A stretch of 64,000 nucleotides of DNA from G965215145 sp965215145 (GTDB lineage: Bacteria; Bacteroidota; Rhodothermia; Rhodothermales; JANQRZ01), in assembly GCA_965215145.1 (NCBI GenBank), contig OZ244038.1, positions 1,860,001 through 1,924,000 of the forward strand. The letters run 5' to 3'. Positions within the stretch are counted from its first letter, which is position 1, and every line of letters starts with the position of its first letter. Below the pieces are notes generated by a model, which was not told the origin of the DNA, ran no database searches, and saw only the letters and a list, made by a program, of their open reading frames with translations. The position numbers and the translations under genes are program-made. This document shows, piece by piece, positions 41,206-50,168 of this stretch.

Positions 41206-42561
41206 ATGGCGCGCTACGCGCTGGAGGAGCTGCTGCGCGGGCTCGGCCTCGCGCCGCGGTGGGTCGGGGCGGATGGGCTGGGGGAGGGGGGGCTCTACTG
41301 CGGAGTCCGCCCCGGCGCGGCGCCCGGCGGCGTCCTCGTCCTCCCGCTCCACCCGGACACCGCTGCCTACTTCGCCTCCGGCGCCCCCTACGACCCTGCC
41401 GACGTGACGTGGCTGGACGACGACGGCGACCGGATCCCGTTTCTCTTCCCCCGGCGCCGAGCCGGCACGGAGGGCACGATGCATCGTGCCCCTACGGACG
41501 CACGACCCGATCCGGTTGCATCGGCGTTCTTCTGGCTCAGCGGGTGGCAGGAGCTCACGACGGCGGAGCGCGACGAGCACGGCCGGTTCCCCCACCGCGT
41601 CTCGCTCCAGGCCGCCCTCGGCACCACGGACCAGCCGACGGTGGACCTGTACCGAGCGCGGTTCGGGGCGATGCTCGCTGCGCGGGGCGTCCCCGTCCGA
41701 CGGCCCGACTGGCGGGGCCGCGCGTGGGCCGTCTGCCCGACCCACGACCTCGACCTCATGCGGAAGCGGCGGCTCGGGACCGCCGCCCGCGCCCTCCGCC
41801 GCACGGACGGCCGGAGGGCGCAGGCGCTCCGGCAGGCCGCCTTCGCGCCGGACCCCCTCCACCGCAGCGTCGAGCGGCTGGCCGCGGCCGAGCGCACCGT
41901 CGGCGCCGGCGCCACCTACTTCGTGAAGGCCGGGGCCACGGGGGGCTGGGACGTGCCGTACCGGCTCGAAGCCCCCCGGCTGCGCCGCACGCTCGGCCGC
42001 CTCAGCGCCGACGGGTTCGAGCTCGGGCTCCACCCGAGCTACTTCGCGCACGACCACCTAGCCCGCCTCTGCGGCGAACGCGACCGGCTCGCGGAGGCAG
42101 TCGGGGAGCAGCCCGCCGCCGTCCGGCAACACTTCCTCCGCGTCGACCCCGCGGCGACGCCCCGGCTCCAGGCCGAGGCCGGCTTCCGGCTCGACTCGTC
42201 GCTCGGGTTCGCGCGGCGCGAGGGGTTCCGGCGAGGGACGTGCCACCCGTTCCGCGTGTGGGACCTCCGCGCCGCCCGCCCCCTCGACCTCTGGGAGCTC
42301 CCGCTGCTCGTGATGGACACGACGCTGTTCACCCACCGGGGCCTCCGCCCTGAGGAGGCCGAGGCCGCCGTGGCCGGGCTGCTCGGCGCGGTCCGGCGCG
42401 CCGGCGGGTGCGGCGTGGTGCTCTGGCACAACACGGCCTACGACGCCGTGGACCACCCCGGCCAGGGCGCCGTCTTCGAGCGGGTGCTGGCGCGGGCGGC
42501 CGGCGAGGGCGCCGCCCTCCTCGGCCTCGGCGAGGCGCTCGACGCGTACCTCGGGGGGTGA
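41206..42561 (+). CDS. polysaccharide deacetylase-like protein
   Basis: 451 residues from ATG at 41206. Homology-like sequence (PIPCCVEAPAAFAPMARYAL) extends a little upstream, so the true start may be a rare codon before it, but a TTG at 41080 lies in repeat DNA. Carbohydrate esterase 4-like motifs: AVCPTHDLDLMRKRR (catalytic/metal Asp region), FELGLHPSYFAHD (His) and LGFARREGFRRGTCHPFRVW. No signal peptide. An 8-codon palindromic repeat is inserted at 41472-41495. Probably trims acetyl groups from a cell-surface glycan precursor; substrate unknown. Confidence 0.8.
   Translation: MARYALEELLRGLGLAPRWVGADGLGEGGLYCGVRPGAAPGGVLVLPLHPDTAAYFASGAPYDPADVTWLDDDGDRIPFLFPRRRAGTEGTMHRAPTDARPDPVASAFFWLSGWQELTTAERDEHGRFPHRVSLQAALGTTDQPTVDLYRARFGAMLAARGVPVRRPDWRGRAWAVCPTHDLDLMRKRRLGTAARALRRTDGRRAQALRQAAFAPDPLHRSVERLAAAERTVGAGATYFVKAGATGGWDVPYRLEAPRLRRTLGRLSADGFELGLHPSYFAHDHLARLCGERDRLAEAVGEQPAAVRQHFLRVDPAATPRLQAEAGFRLDSSLGFARREGFRRGTCHPFRVWDLRAARPLDLWELPLLVMDTTLFTHRGLRPEEAEAAVAGLLGAVRRAGGCGVVLWHNTAYDAVDHPGQGAVFERVLARAAGEGAALLGLGEALDAYLGG
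41472..41495. repeat. GTAGGGGC-type palindromic repeat 8, inside a coding region
   Basis: A 20-bp perfect palindrome (half-site GGGCACGATG) plus CTAC end, in frame within the deacetylase-like gene, encoding GTMHRAPT. Confidence 0.8.
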
Positions 42562-42642
42562 GGGGCGGCGGGCCGTTCCCGCGGTCGGATCAGCGCGGCG
42601 GCTCGGGAATTCAACCCGGCCCCTCCCGCTCACCTCCCTGCC

Positions 42643-45600
42643 GTGGCTGACCCTGCGCCGCCCTCCGGGGCCGAGCTCGCCGACCTCCTCGCCCACGTCC
42701 TCGGCGGGCTCCCCACCGGAGTCGCCGTCTTCCAGCTAGAGGACGCCGACGACCCCGCCTCGCTCCGGCTCCGCTACGCGAACGAGGCGGCCGGGCGGCT
42801 CGCCGGCTACGACATGGCCGCCGAGGTCGGCCGGACCATCCTCGAGATCGCTCCCGACATCGTCGAGGCGGGGCTCGGCGCGCGCTACGCCGAGGTCGCG
42901 CGGACGGGCCGCGAGCAGGACCTCGGGCAGGTCCGGTACGGCGACGAGCGCGTGACCGAGCGGGTCTACGCCATCCGGGCGGTCCCCCTCCCGGGCCGGA
43001 GCATGGCCGTCCTCTTCGAGGACGCGACCCCGCGCGAGGAACTCCGGGCCCTCCGCGAGGCCGAGGCCGCGCGCGAGGCCTCCGAGGACCGCCTCCGCCT
43101 GGCGACCGAGGCCGCCGACATCGGGACGTGGGACTACGACCTCGACTCGGGGCGGCTCGTCTGGGACGCCCGGTGCAAGGCCGCCTTCGGCCTCCCCCCA
43201 GAGGCCGAGGTCGACTACGACGCCTTTCTCGACCGGCTCCACCCCGACGACCGCGACCGCACCGACGCCGTCGTCCAGCGCGCGCTCGACCCCGGCGGCC
43301 CCGGTGCCTACGACATCCAGTACCGGACGCGGGCGCCCGACGGCACCGTCCGGTGGGTCCGCGCGATGGGGCGGGCCCACTTCGAGGGCGCGGGCGAGGC
43401 CCGCCGCGCGACGCGCTTCGTCGGCACCGTCCACGACATCACCGAGCAGCGCGAGGCGCAGCGGATCCTCGAGCAGCGCGTGGCCGAGCGGACGGCCGAG
43501 GCGCAGGCCGCCTACGAGCGCCTCGACGCCGTCCTCAACGGGACCACCGACCTCATTGCGGCCGTGGACCGGGACCTCCGGCTGATCGCCTTCAACGACC
43601 CCTTCGGGGCGGCCTTCGAGGCCGTGTTCGGCCGGCCGCTGGCGGTGGGGATGAACGTGGAGGAGGCGCTCCCCGAGGAGCCTGGCGAGCGGGAGCAGGC
43701 CCGGGCCCACTGGCGGCGCGCCCTCGCCGGCGAGGCGTTCTCCGTGCTCCGGGAGGAGGCGTTCCCCGGCCTCGGCTACCGCGCCTTCGAGACCCTCTAC
43801 AGCCCCATCCGCGACGCCGAGGGCGCCGTCACCGGCGCCGCGAGCGTCGTCCGCGACGTGACCGAGCAGCGGCGGCAGGAGGAGGCCCTCCGCGGGTTCT
43901 CCGACGACCTCAAGGCCCTCCACCGCATCACGACGGCCCGGCAGGAGACGGCCGAGGAGGTCTACCAGGACTACCTCCGCGCCGGCTGCGAGATGTTCGA
44001 GATGCCCATCGGCATCCTCTCCGAGACCCCGCTCGACCCCGCCACCGGCGAGCGCCGCTACCGGCTCCACAGCGTCGAGACCCCGGACCCCAGCCTGGAG
44101 GCGGGCCTCGAGGTCCCCCTCAGCGACGCCTTCTGCGACGCCGTCGTCGCCCGCGGCCGGACCGTCAGCTACGCCGACGTGGCCCACATGGACGGGCTCG
44201 ACTGCCACCCGGCCCACGTCAACTTCGGCTTCCGCTCCTTCATCGGCACGCCGATCACCGTGGACGGCGAGCTCTTCGGCACGCTCAACTTCGTCTCGCC
44301 GGAGCCGCGCCCCGAGGGGTTCGCCCCGCACGAGCACGAGCTCGTCGAGGTCATGGCCGAGTCGGTCAGCCGGATGCTTAGCCTCCAGCGCGCCGAGCGG
44401 GCGGAGGCGAAGGCCGAGGCCCGGTTCGAGGCGCTCGTCGCGAATCTCCACGAGGGCGTCGTTTTCCAGGACCCCGAGGGGCGCATCATCGCCTCGAACC
44501 CCGCCGCCGCGGAGATCCTCGGCCTCTCCGCCGACCAGCTCGCCGGGCGGACCTCGCTCGACCCCGACTGGCGCGCCGTCGACGCCGAGGGCCGCCCGCT
44601 CCCCGGCGACCGGCACCCCGCCATGGTCGCGCTCCGCGAGGGCCGCGACGTGACGGGGTTCGTGCAGGGCGTCCACACCCCCGAGGGCCGGCTCCGCTGG
44701 CTCCTCGTCAACTCCAACCTCGTCTTCGCCGACGCCGCCCCTGGGGACGGCCGCCCCGCCATCGAGGGCGTGGTGTCCACGTTCTCCGACATCACCGAGC
44801 AGCGGGCCGCCGAGGCCGCGCTGCGCGAGAGCGAGGCCCGCCACCGGACGACGCTGGAGACGCTGAGCGAGGGCGTCGTCCTCGTGGCCGCGGACGGGGA
44901 GGTCCTCGCCTCGAACGCCGCCGCGTGCGGCATCCTCGGCTGCGCGACCGACGAGCTGAAGACGCTCTTCGGCCAGCGCGCCCTCGTCCTCGACGAGACC
45001 GGCCTGCCCATCCCGCCCGAGCGGTTCCCCGAGCGCCGCGTGTTCGAGACGGGGGAGGCCGTGGATGGCGAGGTCCAGGGCATCGCCCTCTCCGACGGCA
45101 CCGTCCGCTGGCTCAGCGTGAGCGCCCGGCCCGTGCGGAGCGAGATGAGCCCCGGGGGACCCGCGGCCGTCGTCGTCTCCTTCGTCGACGTGACGGAGCA
45201 GCGGGAGGCCGAGCGGGCCCTCCGCGACCGCGAGGCCCAGCTCCGCACGGCCCAGGAGATCGCCGGGCTCGGGAGCTGGCGGTGGGACCCCGCCGCCGAC
45301 GAGATCACGTGGAGCGCCGAGCTCTTCCGGATCTTCGGGGTCGCGCCCGACGCCTTCGAGCCGGACTACGAGCACTACCTCGCCCTCCTCCCCGAGGCCG
45401 AGCGCGCGCGCATCCAGGAGCGGGTCCAGCGGGCCCTCGAGGCCCACGAGCCCTACGAGGTCCGCCACGCCATCGTCCGCCCTGACGGCGAGGTCCGCCA
45501 CGTGCAGAGCCGGGGCGAGGTCGTCGTCTCGGAGAGCGGCGACGTCGAGGCGCTTCAGGGCGTCGTCCTCGACGTGACCGAGCAGCACCGGGCGCAGGCC

Positions 45601-46359
45601 GCCGTGGAGCGCTACGCCCGCGAGCTCGAGGAGCGCAACACCGAGCTCGAGCAGTTCGCCTACGTCGCCAGCCACGACCTCCAGGAGCCGCTCCGCATGG
45701 TGTCGAGCTTCCTCCAGCTCCTGGAGCGCCGCTACGGCGAGGCCCTCGACGAGACGGCCCGCGAGTACATCGACTTCGCCGTCGACGGGGCGAAGCGGAT
45801 GCAGAAGCTGATCCAGGACCTCCTGTCCTACTCCCGCGTCGGCACGCGCGGCAAGCCGTTTCAGGCGGTGGACACGGGCCGCGTCGTCGAGGAGGTGCTG
45901 ACGGACCTCGGCCCCGCCATCGAGGAGCGCGCGGCCGACGTCGCCGTCGGCCCGCTCCCCACGCTCCAGGCCGACCCGACCCAGGTCCGCCAGCTCTTCC
46001 AGAACCTCGTCGGCAACGCGCTCAAGTTCGGCGCCGAGGCCGGCCCCGAGGTCCGCGTCGCCGCCGAGCCCGCCGCGCGCGACGGGGCGCCCGGGTGGCG
46101 CTTCACCGTCTCCGACGACGGGATCGGCGTCGCGCCCGAGCACGCCGAGCGGATCTTCCAGATCTTCCAGCGCCTCCACACCCGTGAAGAGTATGCGGGC
46201 ACGGGAATCGGGCTCGCTATTTGCAAAAAGATCGCCGAGCGGCACGGCGGCACCATCGGCGTCGAGTCCGAGCCGGGCCACGGTGCCACCTTCCACGTCT
46301 GGCTCCCGGAGTCGCCTCCGAGCGCCCCCGCCCCCTCGCCACCCCCGACCGATGACTGA
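42643..46359 (+). CDS. hybrid-type sensor histidine kinase with six PAS domains and one GAF domain
   Basis: 1,238 residues from GTG, no membrane helix, so a cytosolic sensor. Domains, by approximate residues: PAS 1-130; PAS 149-270; PAS 295-410; GAF 426-583; PAS 594-720; PAS 733-853; PAS 866-983; HisKA 1000-1063 with phospho-His 1011 in ASHDLQEPLRM; HATPase 1086-1222 (NLVGNALKFGA, DDGIGVAPEH, YAGTGIGLAICKKIAERHGG). The HisKA/HATPase type is that of phytochrome-like kinases. No receiver domain is fused; two receivers follow as separate overlapping genes. Ligand or signal unknown; no bilin Cys was evident in the GAF region. Confidence 0.93.
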   Translation: MADPAPPSGAELADLLAHVLGGLPTGVAVFQLEDADDPASLRLRYANEAAGRLAGYDMAAEVGRTILEIAPDIVEAGLGARYAEVARTGREQDLGQVRYGDERVTERVYAIRAVPLPGRSMAVLFEDATPREELRALREAEAAREASEDRLRLATEAADIGTWDYDLDSGRLVWDARCKAAFGLPPEAEVDYDAFLDRLHPDDRDRTDAVVQRALDPGGPGAYDIQYRTRAPDGTVRWVRAMGRAHFEGAGEARRATRFVGTVHDITEQREAQRILEQRVAERTAEAQAAYERLDAVLNGTTDLIAAVDRDLRLIAFNDPFGAAFEAVFGRPLAVGMNVEEALPEEPGEREQARAHWRRALAGEAFSVLREEAFPGLGYRAFETLYSPIRDAEGAVTGAASVVRDVTEQRRQEEALRGFSDDLKALHRITTARQETAEEVYQDYLRAGCEMFEMPIGILSETPLDPATGERRYRLHSVETPDPSLEAGLEVPLSDAFCDAVVARGRTVSYADVAHMDGLDCHPAHVNFGFRSFIGTPITVDGELFGTLNFVSPEPRPEGFAPHEHELVEVMAESVSRMLSLQRAERAEAKAEARFEALVANLHEGVVFQDPEGRIIASNPAAAEILGLSADQLAGRTSLDPDWRAVDAEGRPLPGDRHPAMVALREGRDVTGFVQGVHTPEGRLRWLLVNSNLVFADAAPGDGRPAIEGVVSTFSDITEQRAAEAALRESEARHRTTLETLSEGVVLVAADGEVLASNAAACGILGCATDELKTLFGQRALVLDETGLPIPPERFPERRVFETGEAVDGEVQGIALSDGTVRWLSVSARPVRSEMSPGGPAAVVVSFVDVTEQREAERALRDREAQLRTAQEIAGLGSWRWDPAADEITWSAELFRIFGVAPDAFEPDYEHYLALLPEAERARIQERVQRALEAHEPYEVRHAIVRPDGEVRHVQSRGEVVVSESGDVEALQGVVLDVTEQHRAQAAVERYARELEERNTELEQFAYVASHDLQEPLRMVSSFLQLLERRYGEALDETAREYIDFAVDGAKRMQKLIQDLLSYSRVGTRGKPFQAVDTGRVVEEVLTDLGPAIEERAADVAVGPLPTLQADPTQVRQLFQNLVGNALKFGAEAGPEVRVAAEPAARDGAPGWRFTVSDDGIGVAPEHAERIFQIFQRLHTREEYAGTGIGLAICKKIAERHGGTIGVESEPGHGATFHVWLPESPPSAPAPSPPPTDD

Positions 46360-46813
46360 TTCCGCCCCCATGATCCAGGCTATTCCCCGCCCCGTCGAGA
46401 TCCTCCTCGTCGAGGACAGCCCCGGCGACGTGACGCTCACGCGCGAGGCGCTCAAGGACGCCAAGGTCGCCAACAACCTCCACACCGCCCGCGACGGCGA
46501 GGAGGCCCTCCGGTTCCTCCGCCAGGAGGGGGACTTCGCGGACAAGCCGCGCCCGGACCTCATCCTCCTCGACCTCAACATGCCGCGGATGGACGGCCGC
46601 GAGGCGCTCGCCGAGATCAAGGCCGACCCCGAGCTCCGGCGGATCCCCGTGATCATCCTCACGACCTCCCAGAGCGAGGACGACATCGCCGCGGCCTACG
46701 GGCTCTCGGCCAACTGCTACGTCGCCAAGCCCGTCGACCTCGACCAGTTCCTCGACGTCGTCCGCGCCATCGACGACTTCTGGCTGACGCTCGTCAAACT
46801 CCCGGCCGAGTGA
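46352..46813 (+). CDS. Rcp1-like single-domain response regulator
   Basis: 153 residues from ATG at 46352, overlapping the kinase stop by 8 bp (an internal ATG at 46370 is possible). Complete receiver: acidic pair in ILLVEDSPGDVTL, phospho-Asp in LILLDLNMPRMDG, Thr/Ser in ILTTSQSEDD and conserved Lys in YVAKPVDLDQF. No output domain. Most similar in pattern to the Rcp1 type that takes phosphate from phytochrome-like kinases, which fits the adjacent kinase. Overlaps the next gene by 4 bp. Confidence 0.93.
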   Translation: MTDSAPMIQAIPRPVEILLVEDSPGDVTLTREALKDAKVANNLHTARDGEEALRFLRQEGDFADKPRPDLILLDLNMPRMDGREALAEIKADPELRRIPVIILTTSQSEDDIAAAYGLSANCYVAKPVDLDQFLDVVRAIDDFWLTLVKLPAE

Positions 46814-47922
46814 GCCGCCCCGACCTCCCCGCCGCGGGGGCCGCCGCCCTGCGGATCCTCCTCATCGAGGACAACCCGGGCGACGCCGTCATCTTCCGGG
46901 AGAAGCTGAACGAGGGGGGCCTCGACTACGAGCTCGTCCACGCCGACCGCCTCGGCGACGGGCTCGACCAGGTCCGCGGCGCGGGGCCGTTCGACATCCT
47001 CCTCTGCGACCTCTCGCTGCCGGACGCCCAGGGGATCGAGGCGGTGATGAGCGTCCGCGACGCCGCCCCGGACCGCCCGCTCATCGTGCTCACCGGCCTC
47101 GACGACGCCGGCACCGCCGGGCAGGCCAAACGCGCCGGCGCCGTGGACTACCTCGTGAAGTGGTACATGGACGGGGCCTCGCTGACGCGCTACATCCGCT
47201 ACGCCGTCGCGCAATACGACGCCGACCCGGTGGCCTCGCCTGCCGAGCCCCCAGCGGACCCGCCGCCCGCCAGCGCAGGGGCCGGCCCGGAGACCGACGC
47301 CGGCGAGGCTCCGAAGGAGGAGCCGCCCGCCGACGAGCCGACGCCGTCCGAACCGTCGGCGACGCCGAGCCTGGTGCGCGCCGCGCGTGCCGCGCTCGGC
47401 TTCGTCACCAGCGTCGAGCAGCGGAGCCGGTGGATGGCCGACGTCCTCCGCACCACGCTCGACCTCCACCGCCACGAGGCCGACGGCGTCGAGGTCCGCC
47501 GCGAGCTCGTGGACCTCGCCGAGGTCGCGCAGCACACGGCGGCCGGCCTCCGCGACGCGGCGATGGAGCGCGGGCTGCCGCTCCGCTTCAGCGCCGAGCG
47601 CAAAAAGGTCGTCGCCTTCACCCAGCGGAGCCTCGCGAGCACCCTCCTGTGCCGGCTCCTCACCGACGCCCTCTACGACGCCGACGGGGAGGACGTGGAG
47701 GTCACCGTCGCCGTGGAGGGCCACGTCTCCGTCGCCTCGGTGGCGTGGACGGCGGAGCCGCCGGACCCCGCCTCGCCGGAGAGCACCGTGCTCGCCCTCG
47801 CCGCCGACGTGGCCGCGCGGATGGCCGAGCGCCTCGGCGGGCGCCTCGACCGCGCCGTCGGGCCGGAGCACCGCCACACCGTGACGGTGCGCCTCCCCGG
47901 CCGCGAGGACGCGGAGGTGTGA
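46810..47922 (+). CDS. response regulator with degenerate kinase-like C-terminal domain
   Basis: 370 residues from GTG overlapping the previous stop (GTGA). Residues 10-135 form a receiver (LLIEDNPGDAVIF, phospho-Asp in ILLCDLSLPDAQG, Lys in DYLVKWYMDG). A Pro/Glu-rich linker (about 138-185) leads to a domain laid out like HisKA plus HATPase (RAALGFVTSVEQRSRWMADV; VRRELVDLAEVAQHTAAGL; SLASTLLCRLLTDALYDADG) but without the phospho-His and without the G-boxes. It may be a phosphorylation-controlled binding or decoy partner. Third gene of the two-component operon. Confidence 0.8.
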   Translation: MSRPDLPAAGAAALRILLIEDNPGDAVIFREKLNEGGLDYELVHADRLGDGLDQVRGAGPFDILLCDLSLPDAQGIEAVMSVRDAAPDRPLIVLTGLDDAGTAGQAKRAGAVDYLVKWYMDGASLTRYIRYAVAQYDADPVASPAEPPADPPPASAGAGPETDAGEAPKEEPPADEPTPSEPSATPSLVRAARAALGFVTSVEQRSRWMADVLRTTLDLHRHEADGVEVRRELVDLAEVAQHTAAGLRDAAMERGLPLRFSAERKKVVAFTQRSLASTLLCRLLTDALYDADGEDVEVTVAVEGHVSVASVAWTAEPPDPASPESTVLALAADVAARMAERLGGRLDRAVGPEHRHTVTVRLPGREDAEV

Positions 47923-47925
47923 GGG

Positions 47926-47965
47926 GAGAGGAGGAGAGGAGGAGAGGAGGAGAGGAGGAGAGGAG
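47926..47965. repeat. 8-bp purine tandem repeat, five copies of GAGAGGAG
   Basis: Five perfect octamers beginning 4 bp after the response-regulator stop; the following 40 bp are AT-rich. Confidence 0.8.
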
Positions 47966-48008
47966 AGATTAAACCGGATAAATTAGCGACGAACGGTGGA
48001 GGCGAACC

Positions 48009-48032
48009 GTAGGGGCGAGGCGTGCCTCGCCC
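48009..48032. repeat. GTAGGGGC-type palindromic repeat 9
   Basis: GTAG end, arms GGGCGAGGC and GCCTCGCCC around a 2-nt loop; right CTAC end absent. Between the purine repeat and the 14-bp array. Confidence 0.7.
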
Positions 48033-48050
48033 TGCGCAGGGCTAGCACCC

Positions 48051-48190
48051 CGTCCACCGTCTCCCGTCCACCGTCTCCCGTCCACCGTCTCCCGTCCACC
48101 GTCTCCCGTCCACCGTCTCCCGTCCACCGTCTCCCGTCCACCGTCTCCCGTCCACCGTCTCCCGTCCACCGTCTCCCGTCCACCGTCTCC
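48051..48190. repeat. exact 14-bp tandem array, 10 copies
   Basis: Ten perfect copies of CGTCCACCGTCTCC, followed by CGTG, of which GTG is the start of the next gene. Each unit is two related heptamers. A variable-number locus in the untranslated leader is likely; no spacers, so not CRISPR. Confidence 0.92.
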
Positions 48191-48191
48191 C

Positions 48192-48884
48192 GTGTCCTCC
48201 GCCCTCATCGTCTTCGCCAAGGTGCCCGAGGCGGGGCGCGTCAAGACGCGGCTGACGCCGCCGCTGACGCCGGCGCAGGCCGCCGGCCTCTACGGCGCCT
48301 TCCTCCGCGACGCGCTCGACGCCTACGTCGGGCTCGCGGCTGAGGCCGGCGGCCCGGCCGTCCGGCTCTACCTCGCCCCCGAGGGGCCGGACGCGCCGCC
48401 GGACCTCCTCCCACCCGGCGCGACGCTCCACGCTCAGCTCGGCGACGGGCTCGGCGAGCGGATGCTACGGGCGTTCGTCGAGACCTTCCAGGCCGGGCAC
48501 GGCCGCGCCGTCGTCGTCGGCACCGACCACCCGACGCTGCCGCTGGCGTTCGTCCGCCTCGCCTTCGAGGAGCTGACGCGGCCGATGCGGATCGCGCTCG
48601 GCCCGAGCGCCGACGGGGGGTATTACCTCCTGGGCATGAACGAGCTTTACCCGCAGCTCTTTCAGGGGATGGCCTACAGCCACGGCGGCGTGTTTAGGGA
48701 GACCATGCAGCGTGCTGCGGGCACCGGCGCCGGCGTCGTCGTCCTGCCCGAGTGGTACGACGTGGACACGGCCGCCGCGCTCGCCCGCCTCCTCCGCGAG
48801 CTCGCCGCCGACGCGGCCGTTCCGGCGCCGCGCACCCGTGAAGCTGTCGCCAAGCTCGGGGCCGGGGCCGCGGCTTTATCCTAG
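48192..48884 (+). CDS. TIGR04282-family (DUF2064) glycosyltransferase-like protein
   Basis: 230 residues from GTG at 48192, directly abutting the 14-bp array. GT-A-like nucleotide-sugar fold: ALIVFAKVPEAGRVKTRLTP at the N-terminus, LGDGLGERM, VVVGTDHPTLP, GPSADGGYYLLGM and VFRETMQRAA, ending with LPEWYDVDTAAAL. The family is often annotated arsenosugar biosynthesis glycosyltransferase, but no arsenic genes are nearby, so the substrate is open. The upstream array leaves no room for a conventional ribosome site, so expression may vary with repeat number. Confidence 0.87.
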   Translation: MSSALIVFAKVPEAGRVKTRLTPPLTPAQAAGLYGAFLRDALDAYVGLAAEAGGPAVRLYLAPEGPDAPPDLLPPGATLHAQLGDGLGERMLRAFVETFQAGHGRAVVVGTDHPTLPLAFVRLAFEELTRPMRIALGPSADGGYYLLGMNELYPQLFQGMAYSHGGVFRETMQRAAGTGAGVVVLPEWYDVDTAAALARLLRELAADAAVPAPRTREAVAKLGAGAAALS

Positions 48885-48890
48885 ATTCCG
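48882..48890 (+). promoter_or_regulatory. promoter -7-like box TAGATTCCG (fbp)
   Basis: TAGATTCCG 54 bp upstream of fbp, overlapping the previous stop codon. Confidence 0.4.
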
Positions 48891-48944
48891 TCCGCGCCGA
48901 CACCCGCGGCGCCGTCGTCAACCCCCCAGCCTCCCCGTTTGTCC

Positions 48945-50015
48945 ATGCAGCCCGAGACCCTCCAGCCCCCCGGCACCCCGCAGACGATGGCGACCGGCGG
49001 CGGCCGGCTCCGCACGCTCGAGCAGTTCATCATCGAGCGCCAGGGCGAGGTCCCCGGCTCGACGGGGCAGTTCTCGCGGCTCCTCCGCGACATCGCGCTG
49101 GCCGCCAAGATCGTCGACCGCGACGTCCGCAAGGCCGGCCTCGTCGACATCTTCGGCGAGACCGACGGGGAGAACGTCACCGGCGACATCCAGAAGAAGC
49201 TCGACGTCCTCGCCCACGACGAGTTCGTCCGCGCGCTCCGCCGCGGCGGCGAGTGCTGCCTGATCGGGAGCGAGGAGCACGCCGAGGCCATCCCGCTCAA
49301 GACCGGCGACGGCTCCGGCCGCTACATCGTCCTGATGGACCCGCTGGACGGCTCCTCGAACGTCGACGTGAACGTCTCGATCGGGACCATCTTCTCGATC
49401 TACCGGCTCCCCGACGGCTGCCAGGACCCGGACCCCGAGCACGCCCTCCAGCCCGGCCGCGACCAGGTCGCCGCCGGCTACGTCGTCTACGGCTCCTCCA
49501 CCATGCTCGTCTACACGACGGGCAACGGCGTCAACGGCTTCACCCTCGACCCCTCCATCGGCGAGTTCATCCTCTCCCACCCGGACATCCAGACCCCGGA
49601 GGCCGGCAGGATCTACTCGATCAACGAGGGGAACTACCGCTCGTGGGGCGAGGGCACGAAGCTCTACATCAAGTGGCTCCAGGAGGAGGACGAGGCCACC
49701 GACCGCCCCTACACCGCCCGCTACATCGGCTCCTTCGTGGCGGACTTCCACCGGAACCTCCTCAAGGGCGGCATCTACGTCTACCCCGCCAACACGCGGA
49801 GCCCGAGCGGGAAGCTCCGCCTGATGTACGAGGCGAACCCGATGGCGTTCATCGTCGAGCAGGCCGGCGGGCGGGCCTCCACGGGCACCCAACGCATCCT
49901 CGACGTCCAGCCCCACAAGCTCCACCAGCGGACGCCGCTCTACATCGGCAGCCCCGACATGGTGGACCACGTCGAGCGCTTCGTCGCCGAGCACGGCGAC
50001 GCGAACGGGGGCTGA
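48945..50015 (+). CDS. fbp: fructose-1,6-bisphosphatase, class I
   Basis: Gluconeogenic hydrolysis of fructose-1,6-bisphosphate. 356 residues from ATG at 48945. Metal and phosphate sites: CLIGSEEHAEAI, VLMDPLDGSSNVDVNVSIGT, YVVYGSSTMLVY, YIGSFVADFHRNLLKGGIYV and KLRLMYEANPMAFIVEQAGG. Class I length is normal. Monocistronic with its own promoter-like box. Confidence 0.97.
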   Translation: MQPETLQPPGTPQTMATGGGRLRTLEQFIIERQGEVPGSTGQFSRLLRDIALAAKIVDRDVRKAGLVDIFGETDGENVTGDIQKKLDVLAHDEFVRALRRGGECCLIGSEEHAEAIPLKTGDGSGRYIVLMDPLDGSSNVDVNVSIGTIFSIYRLPDGCQDPDPEHALQPGRDQVAAGYVVYGSSTMLVYTTGNGVNGFTLDPSIGEFILSHPDIQTPEAGRIYSINEGNYRSWGEGTKLYIKWLQEEDEATDRPYTARYIGSFVADFHRNLLKGGIYVYPANTRSPSGKLRLMYEANPMAFIVEQAGGRASTGTQRILDVQPHKLHQRTPLYIGSPDMVDHVERFVAEHGDANGG

Positions 50016-50133
50016 GGCCACAGCCCAGCGCTGAGGCCCACAGCCCAGCCGGGCGCACGCCGCGTGCCGCCGCGGAGAGGTGGGTGAGAGGAGCACGCGT
50101 GGCGGGTTGATTCCTACGGCGTTTTTCCTTACC

Positions 50134-50166
50134 CTGTACCCGACTTCTACACACCGTTGGGTACAG
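50134..50166. promoter_or_regulatory. inverted repeat CTGTACCC / GGGTACAG before T9SS gene
   Basis: Perfect 8-bp arms with a 17-nt centre; the right arm ends 2 bp before the ATG at 50169. TTTTTCC at 50122-50128 precedes it. Could be a protein-binding site or an mRNA stem that hides the start. Confidence 0.45.
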
Positions 50167-50168
50167 AT

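Noticed and set aside
42736..46686. Antisense open frame of more than 1,300 codons opposite the sensor kinase
   Set aside because: Shadow of codon bias; the sense strand has complete PAS, GAF, HisKA and HATPase motifs.
48051..48190. CRISPR array
   Set aside because: The 14-bp units are directly adjacent with no spacers, and no cas genes are present.
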